Assembly: GCA_038133505.1 (NCBI GenBank) | Contig: JAYPTI010000174.1 | Span: forward strand, 1-5,955 | Direction: 5' to 3' | DNA: 5,955 nucleotides | From: JAYQUR01 sp038133505 | Lineage (GTDB): Bacteria > Pseudomonadota > Alphaproteobacteria > MPNO01 > UBA830 | Translations under genes and position numbers: made by a program | Notes under the pieces: model-generated | The model's database searches: none | Seen by the model: only the letters and a program-made list of their open reading frames with translations | What the model was told of the DNA's origin: nothing | Part shown: one piece after another, positions 1 to 5,881 of the stretch | Position numbering within the stretch: the stretch's first letter is position 1 | How the letters are laid out: each line of letters starts with the position of its first letter

Positions 1-793
1 GCACCGTGTCGTACCAGAGCTTCTGCATCTGCTCGACCGGATCGGCGTACCCGTCGTCCTTGTGCATCAGATAGTTCCGTTCCATCCGCCCGAGGATGTA
101 GGGCAGCGCGCCGCCGCCGTGCGACAGGATCATCTTCATGCCGCCGTATTTCGTGAAATGCCCGGCATAGATCATGCGCGCGACCGCCGTCGTCGTGTCG
201 ACGCCGCGGCCGACCGCGTTGATCATGTCGTAGTCCAGCAGCCGGTCGTCGCCGCAGCCGAACATGGGATGCAGATAGACGGCCGCCTCCAGCTCCGACG
301 CCGCTTCCCAGAACGGATCGAGGTCGGCATCGTCGAGATTGCCGTGCCCGCCCTTGGGCTGGGTGCCGATCATCGCGCCCGAGAACCCCGCCGCCATCGC
401 CTCGCGCAGGACCGCTGCCGCCAGCTTGCCGTCCTGCAGCGGCACGGTGGCGAGCGGCTCCATGTAGGGCGTGGCGCGCATCTGCTCCAGCAGGTGCTCG
501 TTCATGAAGCGGCTCCACGCCGCGCCCTCGTCGGCCGGCACCTCGTAGGCGAAGCTGTCGAGCCAGCCGCCGGAGACCTGCATGTCGATGCCGTTGTCGG
601 AGAGCCACTGCTCGCGCGTCTCGAGCTCGCGCAGCTTGGGCGCGATCGGCCGCGTCGGCGCGCCGCCCATGAAGGAGAGCTTGAACGCCTTGTCCTCGCG
701 CAGCACCTCGATGTTGGCGAAGCTCGCCGCGCCGGACACGACGGCATCCAGCATGGACTGCGGCACGAAATGGGCGTGGGTATCGATGATCAT
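1..793 (-). CDS. Amidohydrolase 2 family protein (ACMSD-like metal-dependent hydrolase/decarboxylase), C-terminus cut by window edge
   Basis: The frame is open from an ATG at 793 to the window edge, giving 264 residues and no stop; roughly the last fifth is missing. It begins MIIDTHAHF, the N-terminal HxH metal motif (H6, H8). H175 lies in LHPMFG and H225 in ILSHGGGALP. These match in order and spacing the metal and catalytic histidines of ACMSD (known there as H9, H11, H177, H228). The fifth ligand, a C-terminal Asp, would lie beyond base 1. Known family members decarboxylate or hydrolyse aromatic and ring-cleavage acids (ACMSD, gamma-resorcylate and 5-carboxyvanillate decarboxylases). It is probably cytoplasmic, as no signal peptide is seen. 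An AAGGG at 802-806 lies 8 bases before the ATG. It is downstream of the molybdenum hydroxylase operon but separated by a 187-base gap with a hairpin terminator, so it may have its own promoter. The family call is firm; the substrate is unknown. Confidence 0.9.
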   Translation of the reverse strand, partial: MIIDTHAHFVPQSMLDAVVSGAASFANIEVLREDKAFKLSFMGGAPTRPIAPKLRELETREQWLSDNGIDMQVSGGWLDSFAYEVPADEGAAWSRFMNEHLLEQMRATPYMEPLATVPLQDGKLAAAVLREAMAAGFSGAMIGTQPKGGHGNLDDADLDPFWEAASELEAAVYLHPMFGCGDDRLLDYDMINAVGRGVDTTTAVARMIYAGHFTKYGGMKMILSHGGGALPYILGRMERNYLMHKDDGYADPVEQMQKLWYDTV

Positions 794-830
794 GGTCGTG
801 GCCCTTCGGGTTTCCTCTTTCCCCCAATAG

Positions 831-871
831 AAAACGGCGCCCCGCGAATGGCAAGGGCGCCGTATTTTTTT
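831..871. terminator. Hairpin terminator, possibly bidirectional
   Basis: A perfect 9-bp stem pairs 834-842 (ACGGCGCCC) with 855-863 (GGGCGCCGT) around a 12-base loop. On the plus strand it is followed, after one A, by seven T (865-871). On the minus strand it is followed by four T (834-831, the first shared with the stem). The transcribed neighbour is the minus-strand crotonase gene ending at 981, so the likely job is to end that operon before the amidohydrolase. The better T-tract faces the plus direction, where I see no gene, so strand use is uncertain. Confidence 0.65.
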
Positions 872-880
872 GACGGTACC

Positions 881-947
881 GGCCCGCTCCCCCTCCCGCC
901 ACCCATGAGGATACTGGCGTTGGGTGGCCGGGAGGGGGCTGAGGGCC
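881..947. repeat. Large GC-rich imperfect palindrome in intergenic gap
   Basis: Bases 889-905 (CCCCCTCCCGCCACCCA) pair with 921-938 over 17 base pairs with one bulged C at 929 and a 15-base loop. After a small internal loop the pairing resumes between GGCCC (881-885) and GGGCC (943-947). It lies between the crotonase stop and the terminator hairpin, and would form a very stable structure at the 3' end of the operon message. The C-tract/G-tract arms resemble dispersed intergenic palindromes common in alphaproteobacterial genomes; that is an inference from one copy, since only one is in the window. Confidence 0.7.
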
Positions 948-980
948 TGAATGGCACGAAGGCCGGCGCCGCAAATAAAT

Positions 981-1712
981 TTAGTGGCCCTTCTTCATCG
1001 CCGCCGCGGTGTTGACCATGGAATGCTGCGCCCGGGCGTAGTCGAGCGCGCCCTGCTCGTCCATGCGCGGCGCGGTATGCAGATATTCCTTGAGACCGAG
1101 GATCGCCGGGCGCGGCCGGCTCAGCAGCGTCGCGCAGAACTCGTCGACCTCCGTGTCGAGCTTGCCGGCGTCGACCACATGGCTGACGATGCCGTAGTTC
1201 AGCGCGCGCTCGGCGTCGATGAACTTCGCCGTATAGGTCATCCACAGGATCGCGTTGCGGCGCATCCTGTCGTAGACCGCCGACATCACCATCGTCGGCA
1301 TCACGTTGTGATCCATCTCGGGAATATTGAACGTCGCCGTCGAGCTCGCGAACGAGACGTCGAACAGCGACGCGATCGCGGTGCCGAAGCCCATGCAGCG
1401 TCCGTCGATGACGCCGACGACCGGCACCTTGGCGTCGCGGATCGCCTTGTAGCAGTAGAAGATTGAATCGTATTCGTCACGACGCGTGTAAGCCTCGGGA
1501 TGCGGCGGGCCCGCGTCGGAATTGCGCTTGCGGCCCGTGCAGAAATCGGGCCCGACGCTGCGGACGAGAACCATGTCCGATGTCTCGTGCGCTTTCAGAA
1601 GCGCCGCGCACATCTCGGCCGCCATCGCGTCCGAGCACGCATTGTCCTCGGCTCTGTTGAAGGTCACCCGCAGGATTCGTCCGTCCTGTTCGAGCAGAAT
1701 ATCGTCGCTCAT
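981..1712 (-). CDS. Enoyl-CoA hydratase/isomerase (crotonase) family protein, atypical active site
   Basis: The product has 243 residues, slightly shorter than the usual ~255-260. The start is the ATG at 1712: GGAG at 1718-1721 lies 5 bases upstream and the crotonase homology begins at once (MSDDILLEQDGRILRVTFNR). Crotonase landmarks are FCTGRK (57-62, first oxyanion-hole region), GRCMGFGTAIASLFD (104-118, second oxyanion-hole glycine) and FNIPE (128-132). E132 matches the second catalytic glutamate of rat hydratase (E164). The first (E144), exactly 20 residues earlier, is A112 here. Family members act on acyl-CoA thioesters as hydratases, isomerases, hydrolases or decarboxylases. With one glutamate an isomerase-like or other non-hydratase reaction is more plausible than classical beta-oxidation hydration. 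The gene begins 11 bases after the molybdopterin subunit stop, so it is very probably in the same operon and acts on the same pathway's CoA ester. Confidence 0.9.
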   Translation of the reverse strand: MSDDILLEQDGRILRVTFNRAEDNACSDAMAAEMCAALLKAHETSDMVLVRSVGPDFCTGRKRNSDAGPPHPEAYTRRDEYDSIFYCYKAIRDAKVPVVGVIDGRCMGFGTAIASLFDVSFASSTATFNIPEMDHNVMPTMVMSAVYDRMRRNAILWMTYTAKFIDAERALNYGIVSHVVDAGKLDTEVDEFCATLLSRPRPAILGLKEYLHTAPRMDEQGALDYARAQHSMVNTAAAMKKGH

Positions 1713-1717
1713 GATCG

Positions 1718-1722
1718 CTCCA
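1718..1722 (-). promoter_or_regulatory. Ribosome binding site deciding the crotonase start
   Basis: TGGAG on the minus strand, with GGAG 5 bases before the ATG at 1712. The reading frame stays open far upstream into the molybdopterin subunit gene, to an ATG at 2639, but that extension is out of frame with the real upstream gene and lacks crotonase homology. This site therefore supports the short start. Confidence 0.7.
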
Positions 1723-1723
1723 G

Positions 1724-4132
1724 TTACTCGGTTGCGTTGGATTTCTCGTGGATCGCCGCTTCGATGTCGCGCGCGCGGATCGGCAGCTCGTTGATCTCGA
1801 TGCCGAGAGGCGACAGTGCGTCGTTGACGGCGGACGCGATCGCCGCGGGCGCGCCGAGATAGCCGCCCTCGCCCGAGCCCTTCTGGCCGAGCGAGGTGAG
1901 CGGGGACGGCGTGCAGTGCTCGAAGTCGGCAACCGGCGGAATTTCGTGCGCCGACGGCAGCAGGTAGTCGATGAACGTCCCGGCCAGCAACTGGCCGTTC
2001 GGGTCGTACTCGAACTTCTCGTAGAGCGCGGCGCCGATGCCGTGCGCAACGCCGCCGATGATCATGCCGCGGACGATGTCCGGATTGATCGCCGTGCCGC
2101 AATCGTGCGCGATGAAATAGTCGTGCACCGTCACCTTGCCTGTCGCAGGATCGATCTCGACCAGCGGCACATGCGCCTGGAACGAGAAACACGGGTACAG
2201 CGGCACCTCGTTGTTCTCGTCCGGCATCTGGCCGCCGCCCGGCACCTGCTGGACTGCATAGGCCTGCAGGCCGAGCTCGTGGCCCGGCGGCATGCGGTGG
2301 AACTGCTTGTGCGCGATATGGGTGATCTCTTCCCATGTGAGCTTCTTCGAGGGCTCGCCGCGCACCGAAAACTCGCCGTCGGCATACTCGACCTGCTCCT
2401 TTTCGACGCCGAGATCGAAGGCCGCGATGGTAATCATCTTGTCCTTGATCTCGCGCGCCGCCTTGGACGTCGCGGTTCCGAGGACGATCGCCATGCGGCT
2501 CGCGACCGGGCTGCGCGTGGGCAGCGCTTCCAGCGTGTCGCCGTGCGTGACGCGGATCGTATCCGGATCGCGCTCCAGCTCCTCGCCGGCGATGGTCGAG
2601 ACCAGCGTCTCGTGCCCCTGCCCCGACGTGGTCGTGCACATCACCGCAGTGATGACTCCCGTCGGCTCGACCTTGATCAAAACGGATTCGACGAAGGTCG
2701 TGATCCTGAGCTTCGGATTGAACAGATATTCGAAGATGTTGTTGCCGCCGCCGGGCTCAAGGCAGGTCGCGATGCCGACGCCGGCAAGCTTGCCTTCCGA
2801 GCGCAGCTGCTCGCGCCGTGCGACGAGCGCGTCCCAGTCGGCCGATTTCAGCGCCATTTCGAGGACGGCGTGGAAATCGCCCGAATCGTAGCGAGAGCCC
2901 GGCGGGATCTTCCACGGGAACTCGTCCTTGCGCACCAGGTTGCGCGCGCGAACCTCGACACGGTCCATCCCGAGATGCTTTGCAACCCGCTCGATGCCGG
3001 TCTCGATGGCGAAATTGGTCGGCGACTGGCCGAAACCGCGCACGGGCACCTGGCCGGTCTTGTTCGACGTGACCGAGATCGCCTCGTACTCGATCGAATT
3101 CACGCGGTACGGCCCGCACAGCGCCGTCATCGGCTTGCCGAGCTGCAGCGGCGCGCGGCCGGGATAGGCGCCGACGTCGTCGAGCGCGCGGATCTTCATC
3201 GACTTGATCACGCCCTCGTCGTCGAACGCCATCATGATATCGAAGATACGGTCCGGGCCGTGCGCGTCGCCGCCCGACATGTTGTCGAGCCGGTCCTCGA
3301 TAAAGCGGACCGGATAGCCGAGCTTCTTCGCGAGATACGTGACCAGCACCGTGTGCTTGATGCCGCGCTTCACACCGTAGGATCCGCCGACGTCGACGTC
3401 GTTGTGGACGCGGACGTTGTTCATCGGAATGCGCAGCGCACTCGCGATCTGGTCCTGGTACTGGGGCATCTGGATCGACGCCCAGACGTCCATGATCTCG
3501 TTGATGTCGTCCCATTTGGCGACGACGCCGAACGTCTCGATCGGCACCGTCGACGACCGGCCCCACCGTGCGCGGTAGCTCACCGTGTGCGGCATGCTGG
3601 CAAAGTCGTCGGCGACCGGTCCCCACGTCCAGGTGTTTCGGAACAGCACGTTGGTGCCGTGCTCCGGGTGCACGAGCGGCTGGTCCTCGTCGATCATCTT
3701 TTCGGAATCGACGGCCGCGGGCAGGGACTCGTAGTCGACCTCGATCAGTTCGGCCGCGTCTTCCGCGACATAGCGGCTGTCGGCGACGACCGCGGCGACC
3801 CATTCGCCGGCATAGCGCGTCATGCCGACGGCGAGCGGGTACCATTTGACGTTCGGCAGATCGAGCCCGTGGAACAGCGAGTTGGTGCCCTCGGCCAGCT
3901 CGTCGCCGGTCAGAACGTAGTGCACGCCCGGCAGCGCCAGCGCCGCCGAAATATCGATGGAACGAATGTTGGCGCGCGGGTGCGGGCTCGCGAGAACCGC
4001 GACGTGCTTCATGCCGGGCACGTCGACATCGGCGACGAACTTGCCGCGCCCGGTGATGAAGCGCCGGTCCTCCTTGGTCCGCCGCTTGCGCGAGACGTAA
4101 CGGTAGTTGGGCAGCGCAGGCGCATCAGCCAT
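1724..4132 (-). CDS. Molybdenum hydroxylase large (molybdopterin-binding) subunit, xanthine/CO dehydrogenase family
   Basis: The product has 802 residues, full length for a CoxL/XdhB-type subunit (~770-800). It is the catalytic subunit binding molybdopterin cytosine dinucleotide and would hydroxylate a carbon centre with water-derived oxygen. The N-terminal hammerhead domain starts near GRGKFVADVDVPGM (28-41), with SPHPRANIRSID at 49-60. DVGGSYGVKRG (247-257) replaces the more usual GGGFGxK. The active-site loop is PVRGFGQSPTNF (363-374), closer to xanthine dehydrogenase RGFG than to the AYRCSFR of form I CO dehydrogenase. TTSGQGHET (501-509) is the cofactor-binding GQG motif. GQKGSGEGG (749-757) carries the conserved catalytic base E755. 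GGGAG at 4140-4144 lies 7 bases before the ATG. The start overlaps the [2Fe-2S] subunit stop by 8 bases, suggesting translational coupling. The gene order FAD, Fe-S, Mo matches coxMSL, but the loop argues against CO as substrate. The real substrate is unknown. Confidence 0.96.
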   Translation of the reverse strand: MADAPALPNYRYVSRKRRTKEDRRFITGRGKFVADVDVPGMKHVAVLASPHPRANIRSIDISAALALPGVHYVLTGDELAEGTNSLFHGLDLPNVKWYPLAVGMTRYAGEWVAAVVADSRYVAEDAAELIEVDYESLPAAVDSEKMIDEDQPLVHPEHGTNVLFRNTWTWGPVADDFASMPHTVSYRARWGRSSTVPIETFGVVAKWDDINEIMDVWASIQMPQYQDQIASALRIPMNNVRVHNDVDVGGSYGVKRGIKHTVLVTYLAKKLGYPVRFIEDRLDNMSGGDAHGPDRIFDIMMAFDDEGVIKSMKIRALDDVGAYPGRAPLQLGKPMTALCGPYRVNSIEYEAISVTSNKTGQVPVRGFGQSPTNFAIETGIERVAKHLGMDRVEVRARNLVRKDEFPWKIPPGSRYDSGDFHAVLEMALKSADWDALVARREQLRSEGKLAGVGIATCLEPGGGNNIFEYLFNPKLRITTFVESVLIKVEPTGVITAVMCTTTSGQGHETLVSTIAGEELERDPDTIRVTHGDTLEALPTRSPVASRMAIVLGTATSKAAREIKDKMITIAAFDLGVEKEQVEYADGEFSVRGEPSKKLTWEEITHIAHKQFHRMPPGHELGLQAYAVQQVPGGGQMPDENNEVPLYPCFSFQAHVPLVEIDPATGKVTVHDYFIAHDCGTAINPDIVRGMIIGGVAHGIGAALYEKFEYDPNGQLLAGTFIDYLLPSAHEIPPVADFEHCTPSPLTSLGQKGSGEGGYLGAPAAIASAVNDALSPLGIEINELPIRARDIEAAIHEKSNATE

Positions 4133-4616
4133 TGGACGTCTCCCGGCGGCGCTGGGCCGTCATCCTTACCGCCTCGACGATCTGCTGGTAGCCGGTACAG
4201 CGGCACAGATTACCGCTGATCGCCTCGCGGATATCGTCGTCCGTCGGATTCGGGTTTTCCTCGAGCAGCGCATGACTGGCGACCAGCATGCCGGGCGTGC
4301 AATAGCCGCACTGCATCGCGTGGCACTCCCAGAACGAATCCTGCAGATCGCTGATCTCGCCGTCGGCCGCGGTCAGGCCCTCGACCGTCCGGATTTCATG
4401 GCCCTGCGCCTGGACGGCGAACATCAGGCAGGAGCGGATCGGCTCGCCGTCGAACAGCACGGAGCAGGCGCCGCAAATACCGTGCTCGCAGCCGACATGT
4501 GTGCCGGTCAGCCGCAGCATGTCGCGCAGGCAGTCGACCAGCGTCATCCGCGGCGGGACGAGCGCCGTTCGGTCGCGCCCGTTCACATTGAGGGTAATTT
4601 CCACGTAGTCGCTCAT
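4125..4616 (-). CDS. Molybdenum hydroxylase small subunit with two [2Fe-2S] clusters
   Basis: The product has 163 residues, the normal length for CoxS/XdhC-type iron-sulfur subunits. It passes electrons from the molybdenum site to FAD. The N-terminal plant-ferredoxin-like domain carries C43, C48, C51 and C63 (CEHGICGAC then RSC). The C-terminal four-helix domain carries C103 and C106 (MQCGYCTPGM) and C138 and C140 (LCRCTGY). All eight cluster cysteines are present, so the electron path looks intact. No twin-arginine or other signal is seen, so the enzyme should be cytoplasmic. GGAGG at 4624-4628 sits 7 bases before the ATG. The start overlaps the FAD subunit stop by 4 bases (ATGA) and the stop overlaps the large subunit start by 8, so the three genes form one translationally coupled unit. 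Confidence 0.97.
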   Translation of the reverse strand: MSDYVEITLNVNGRDRTALVPPRMTLVDCLRDMLRLTGTHVGCEHGICGACSVLFDGEPIRSCLMFAVQAQGHEIRTVEGLTAADGEISDLQDSFWECHAMQCGYCTPGMLVASHALLEENPNPTDDDIREAISGNLCRCTGYQQIVEAVRMTAQRRRETSNG

Positions 4617-5488
4617 TTTCCTGCCTCCGCGGCGGCGTCCAGCACCGCCCGTGCCACGAGGCGCCGCGCGACACGGCGCCGGTAGTCGGCGGTCGCGTGA
4701 ACGTCTGTGTCGGGATCGATTTCCTCGTCGATCAGCGAGATGGCCGCCTCGATCTCGGCCTCCGACGGCTGCTTGCCGACGAGCGCCGCTTCGAATGCGT
4801 GCAGCTTGACCGGCGCGGGCGCGACGCCGCCGGCGCTCACGGCCGCGCGGGCAATCGTGCCGTTGTCGGCAAGCTGGACCTGCGCCGCTGCGGCAACGAT
4901 CGCGAAATCGCCCTGGCGGCTCGCCGTCTCGTGAAATCCGGTACCGATGCGCGCGCCGCTCCAGACGGGGATACGGACCTCGGTCAGAAGCTCTTCCGGC
5001 TCGATGTTGGTGACCATCGCCGCTTCGAAAAAGCCGTCGATGGTAATCTCGCGGCTGCCGCCGATCGTCTTCAGGACCAGCGTTGCCTCGAGCGCCAGCG
5101 CTGCGAGCGGTAGCTCCGCGGACGGGTCGCCATGGACGATGCTGCCGCCGATGGTGCCGCGGTTGCGGGTCTGGATGTGGCCGACGTTGCGCACCGCCTT
5201 GGCGACCAGCGGCAGGCGGTCGGAAACGACACCCGAGCGCTCGATCGTGCGCTGGCGCGTGCAGGCCCCGAAGGCGACGTGGGCGCCGCGATCCTCGATC
5301 CCGGCCAGCTCGGCGACGTCGTTGACGTCGATCAGCATGTCGGGCCGGGCCATCCGCATGGCCATCAGCGGCACCAGCGTCTGTCCGCCGGCAATGATCT
5401 TGCGCTCCTGGTCGCCGGCCTCGGCGAGCAGCGCGCATACCTCGTCCAGCGATGTCGCGCGGACGTAGTCGAATGGGGCGGCTTTCAT
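4613..5488 (-). CDS. Molybdenum hydroxylase medium (FAD-binding) subunit
   Basis: The product has 291 residues, typical of CoxM-type subunits (~285-295). It receives electrons from the iron-sulfur subunit and gives them to NAD+, a quinone or another acceptor; which one cannot be told here. FAD-binding motifs are AGGQTLVPLMAMR (33-45) and TIGGSIVHGDPSAELP (112-127), the two diagnostic loops of this subunit. The C-terminal third (about 180-290) fits the CO dehydrogenase flavoprotein C-terminal domain. The extra [4Fe-4S] insertion of 4-hydroxybenzoyl-CoA reductase is absent, judging by length and lack of a cysteine cluster. It is the first gene of the operon. The upstream ribosome site is weak: AGGCG at 5496-5500, 7 bases from the ATG, with a purine run further back. 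The 196-base divergent gap upstream should hold the promoter. Confidence 0.96.
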   Translation of the reverse strand: MKAAPFDYVRATSLDEVCALLAEAGDQERKIIAGGQTLVPLMAMRMARPDMLIDVNDVAELAGIEDRGAHVAFGACTRQRTIERSGVVSDRLPLVAKAVRNVGHIQTRNRGTIGGSIVHGDPSAELPLAALALEATLVLKTIGGSREITIDGFFEAAMVTNIEPEELLTEVRIPVWSGARIGTGFHETASRQGDFAIVAAAAQVQLADNGTIARAAVSAGGVAPAPVKLHAFEAALVGKQPSEAEIEAAISLIDEEIDPDTDVHATADYRRRVARRLVARAVLDAAAEAGK

Positions 5489-5595
5489 GGAACGACGCCT
5501 GATTTCCCTTGGTTTTCTGTCATTTGCGGCACCTGCCAGGCGCCGCGGCGCACTTTATCCAGATTCCCCGCGCGACGGTAGTCCGGGAAGCCGGT

Positions 5596-5613
5596 TTGCA
5601 TGGGCTCATGCAA
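5596..5613. promoter_or_regulatory. Perfect inverted repeat, candidate operator
   Basis: TTGCATG (5596-5602) and CATGCAA (5607-5613) form perfect 7-bp arms around a 4-base spacer (GGCT). It lies in the divergent gap, 108 bases upstream of the FAD subunit ATG and 72 bases upstream of the small plus-strand gene. That is a natural place for a regulator controlling one or both. No regulator gene is in the window, so the binding protein is unknown. Confidence 0.5.
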
Positions 5614-5629
5614 TTTGTCGCGGATTTAA

Positions 5630-5650
5630 CCGAAATTTATGGAAATTCGG
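5630..5650. promoter_or_regulatory. AT-rich imperfect inverted repeat near a possible promoter
   Basis: CCGAA (5630-5634) pairs with TTCGG (5646-5650), and TTT (5636-5638) with AAA (5643-5645), leaving A5635 bulged and ATGG as loop. It is in the most AT-rich stretch of the divergent gap, where a promoter is expected. A TTGTCG at 5615-5620 could be a weak -35 for the plus-strand gene, but I find no convincing -10 at the right distance. Confidence 0.3.
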
Positions 5651-5671
5651 GCGAAGATCGGGGCTTCCAAG

Positions 5672-5677
5672 AAGGAG
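5672..5677 (+). promoter_or_regulatory. Strong Shine-Dalgarno site of the 53-residue gene
   Basis: AAGGAG lies 7 bases before the ATG at 5685, the best ribosome binding site in the window. The same reading frame is open further upstream, to an ATG at 5487, but that stretch has no ribosome site and runs through the regulatory gap. The site therefore sets the short start and supports the small gene as real. Confidence 0.75.
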
Positions 5678-5684
5678 ACGACCC

Positions 5685-5846
5685 ATGGCACAGCATGTGA
5701 TCCTGAACCATCCGACCGTCAGCGCCGCGGACCGCCGCCGCGCGGACAAGTCCGACTGGTCGCCGCGAACCAAGCTGTTCTGTGTCCTGACTTGCGGTAT
5801 CGCGAGCTGGGCGATGGTCCTCGCACCGTTCTTCCTGGTCGGCTGA
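5685..5846 (+). CDS. Small hypothetical protein with one C-terminal membrane segment (53 residues)
   Basis: I do not recognise a family. The start is fixed by AAGGAG at 5672-5677. Residues 1-30 are polar and basic (the RRRADK stretch is 18-23, followed by DWSPRTK). Residues 31-52 (LFCVLTCGIASWAMVLAPFF and on) form one hydrophobic helix ending at the C-terminus. This predicts a single-span inner-membrane protein with its N-terminus in the cytoplasm by the positive-inside rule. Two cysteines (C33, C37) lie in the helix. A rho-independent terminator starts 12 bases after the stop, so the gene forms a compact single-gene unit, divergent from the molybdenum hydroxylase operon and convergent with the gene at the right edge. 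No function can be assigned; it may be a small stress or membrane-complex protein unrelated to its neighbours. Confidence 0.75.
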   Translation: MAQHVILNHPTVSAADRRRADKSDWSPRTKLFCVLTCGIASWAMVLAPFFLVG

Positions 5847-5858
5847 AACCCCGACCGC

Positions 5859-5881
5859 CGGGCGGTCAGCCGCCCGTTTTT
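5859..5881 (+). terminator. Rho-independent terminator of the small plus-strand gene
   Basis: CGGGCGG (5859-5865) and CCGCCCG (5870-5876) form a perfect 7-bp GC-rich stem with the loop TCAG, followed at once by five T (5877-5881). It ends the plus-strand transcript 12 bases after the stop. The loop contains, on the minus strand, the TGA stop (5868-5866) of the convergent gene. There is no clear T-tract in the minus direction. Confidence 0.85.

Noticed and set aside
62..1015. A 317-codon plus-strand open frame across the amidohydrolase and the gap
   Set aside because: It is antisense to a well-supported amidohydrolase, has no domain signal, and runs through the palindrome and terminator.
1713..2639. 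Long N-terminal extension of the crotonase reading frame
   Set aside because: It is out of frame within the molybdopterin subunit gene, has low-complexity Arg/Ala/Gly translation, and a good ribosome site supports the start at 1712.
1748..4219. An 823-codon open frame on the plus strand opposite the large subunit, longer than the real gene
   Set aside because: Its translation is rich in Arg, Asp, His and Val with no recognisable domain, as expected for the antisense of GC-rich coding sequence. The minus-strand frame carries clear family motifs.
4617..5438. Upstream extension of the [2Fe-2S] subunit frame and other frames inside the FAD subunit
   Set aside because: They overlap the FAD subunit in a different frame and show no homology. 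The start at 4616 has GGAGG at the right distance and the ATGA overlap.
1724..5488. Annotation as CO dehydrogenase coxMSL
   Set aside because: Gene order fits, but the large subunit lacks the AYRCSFR loop that defines CO-oxidising enzymes.
5526..5545. Possible sigma-54 promoter upstream of the FAD subunit (minus strand CTGGCAGGTGCCGCAAA)
   Set aside because: The GG to GC spacing is 8 bases instead of the required 10, and the TTGC element is absent.
5540..5551. 12-bp palindrome GCGCCGCGGCGC in the divergent gap
   Set aside because: It is made only of G and C in GC-rich DNA, so chance is likely and nothing else supports a function.
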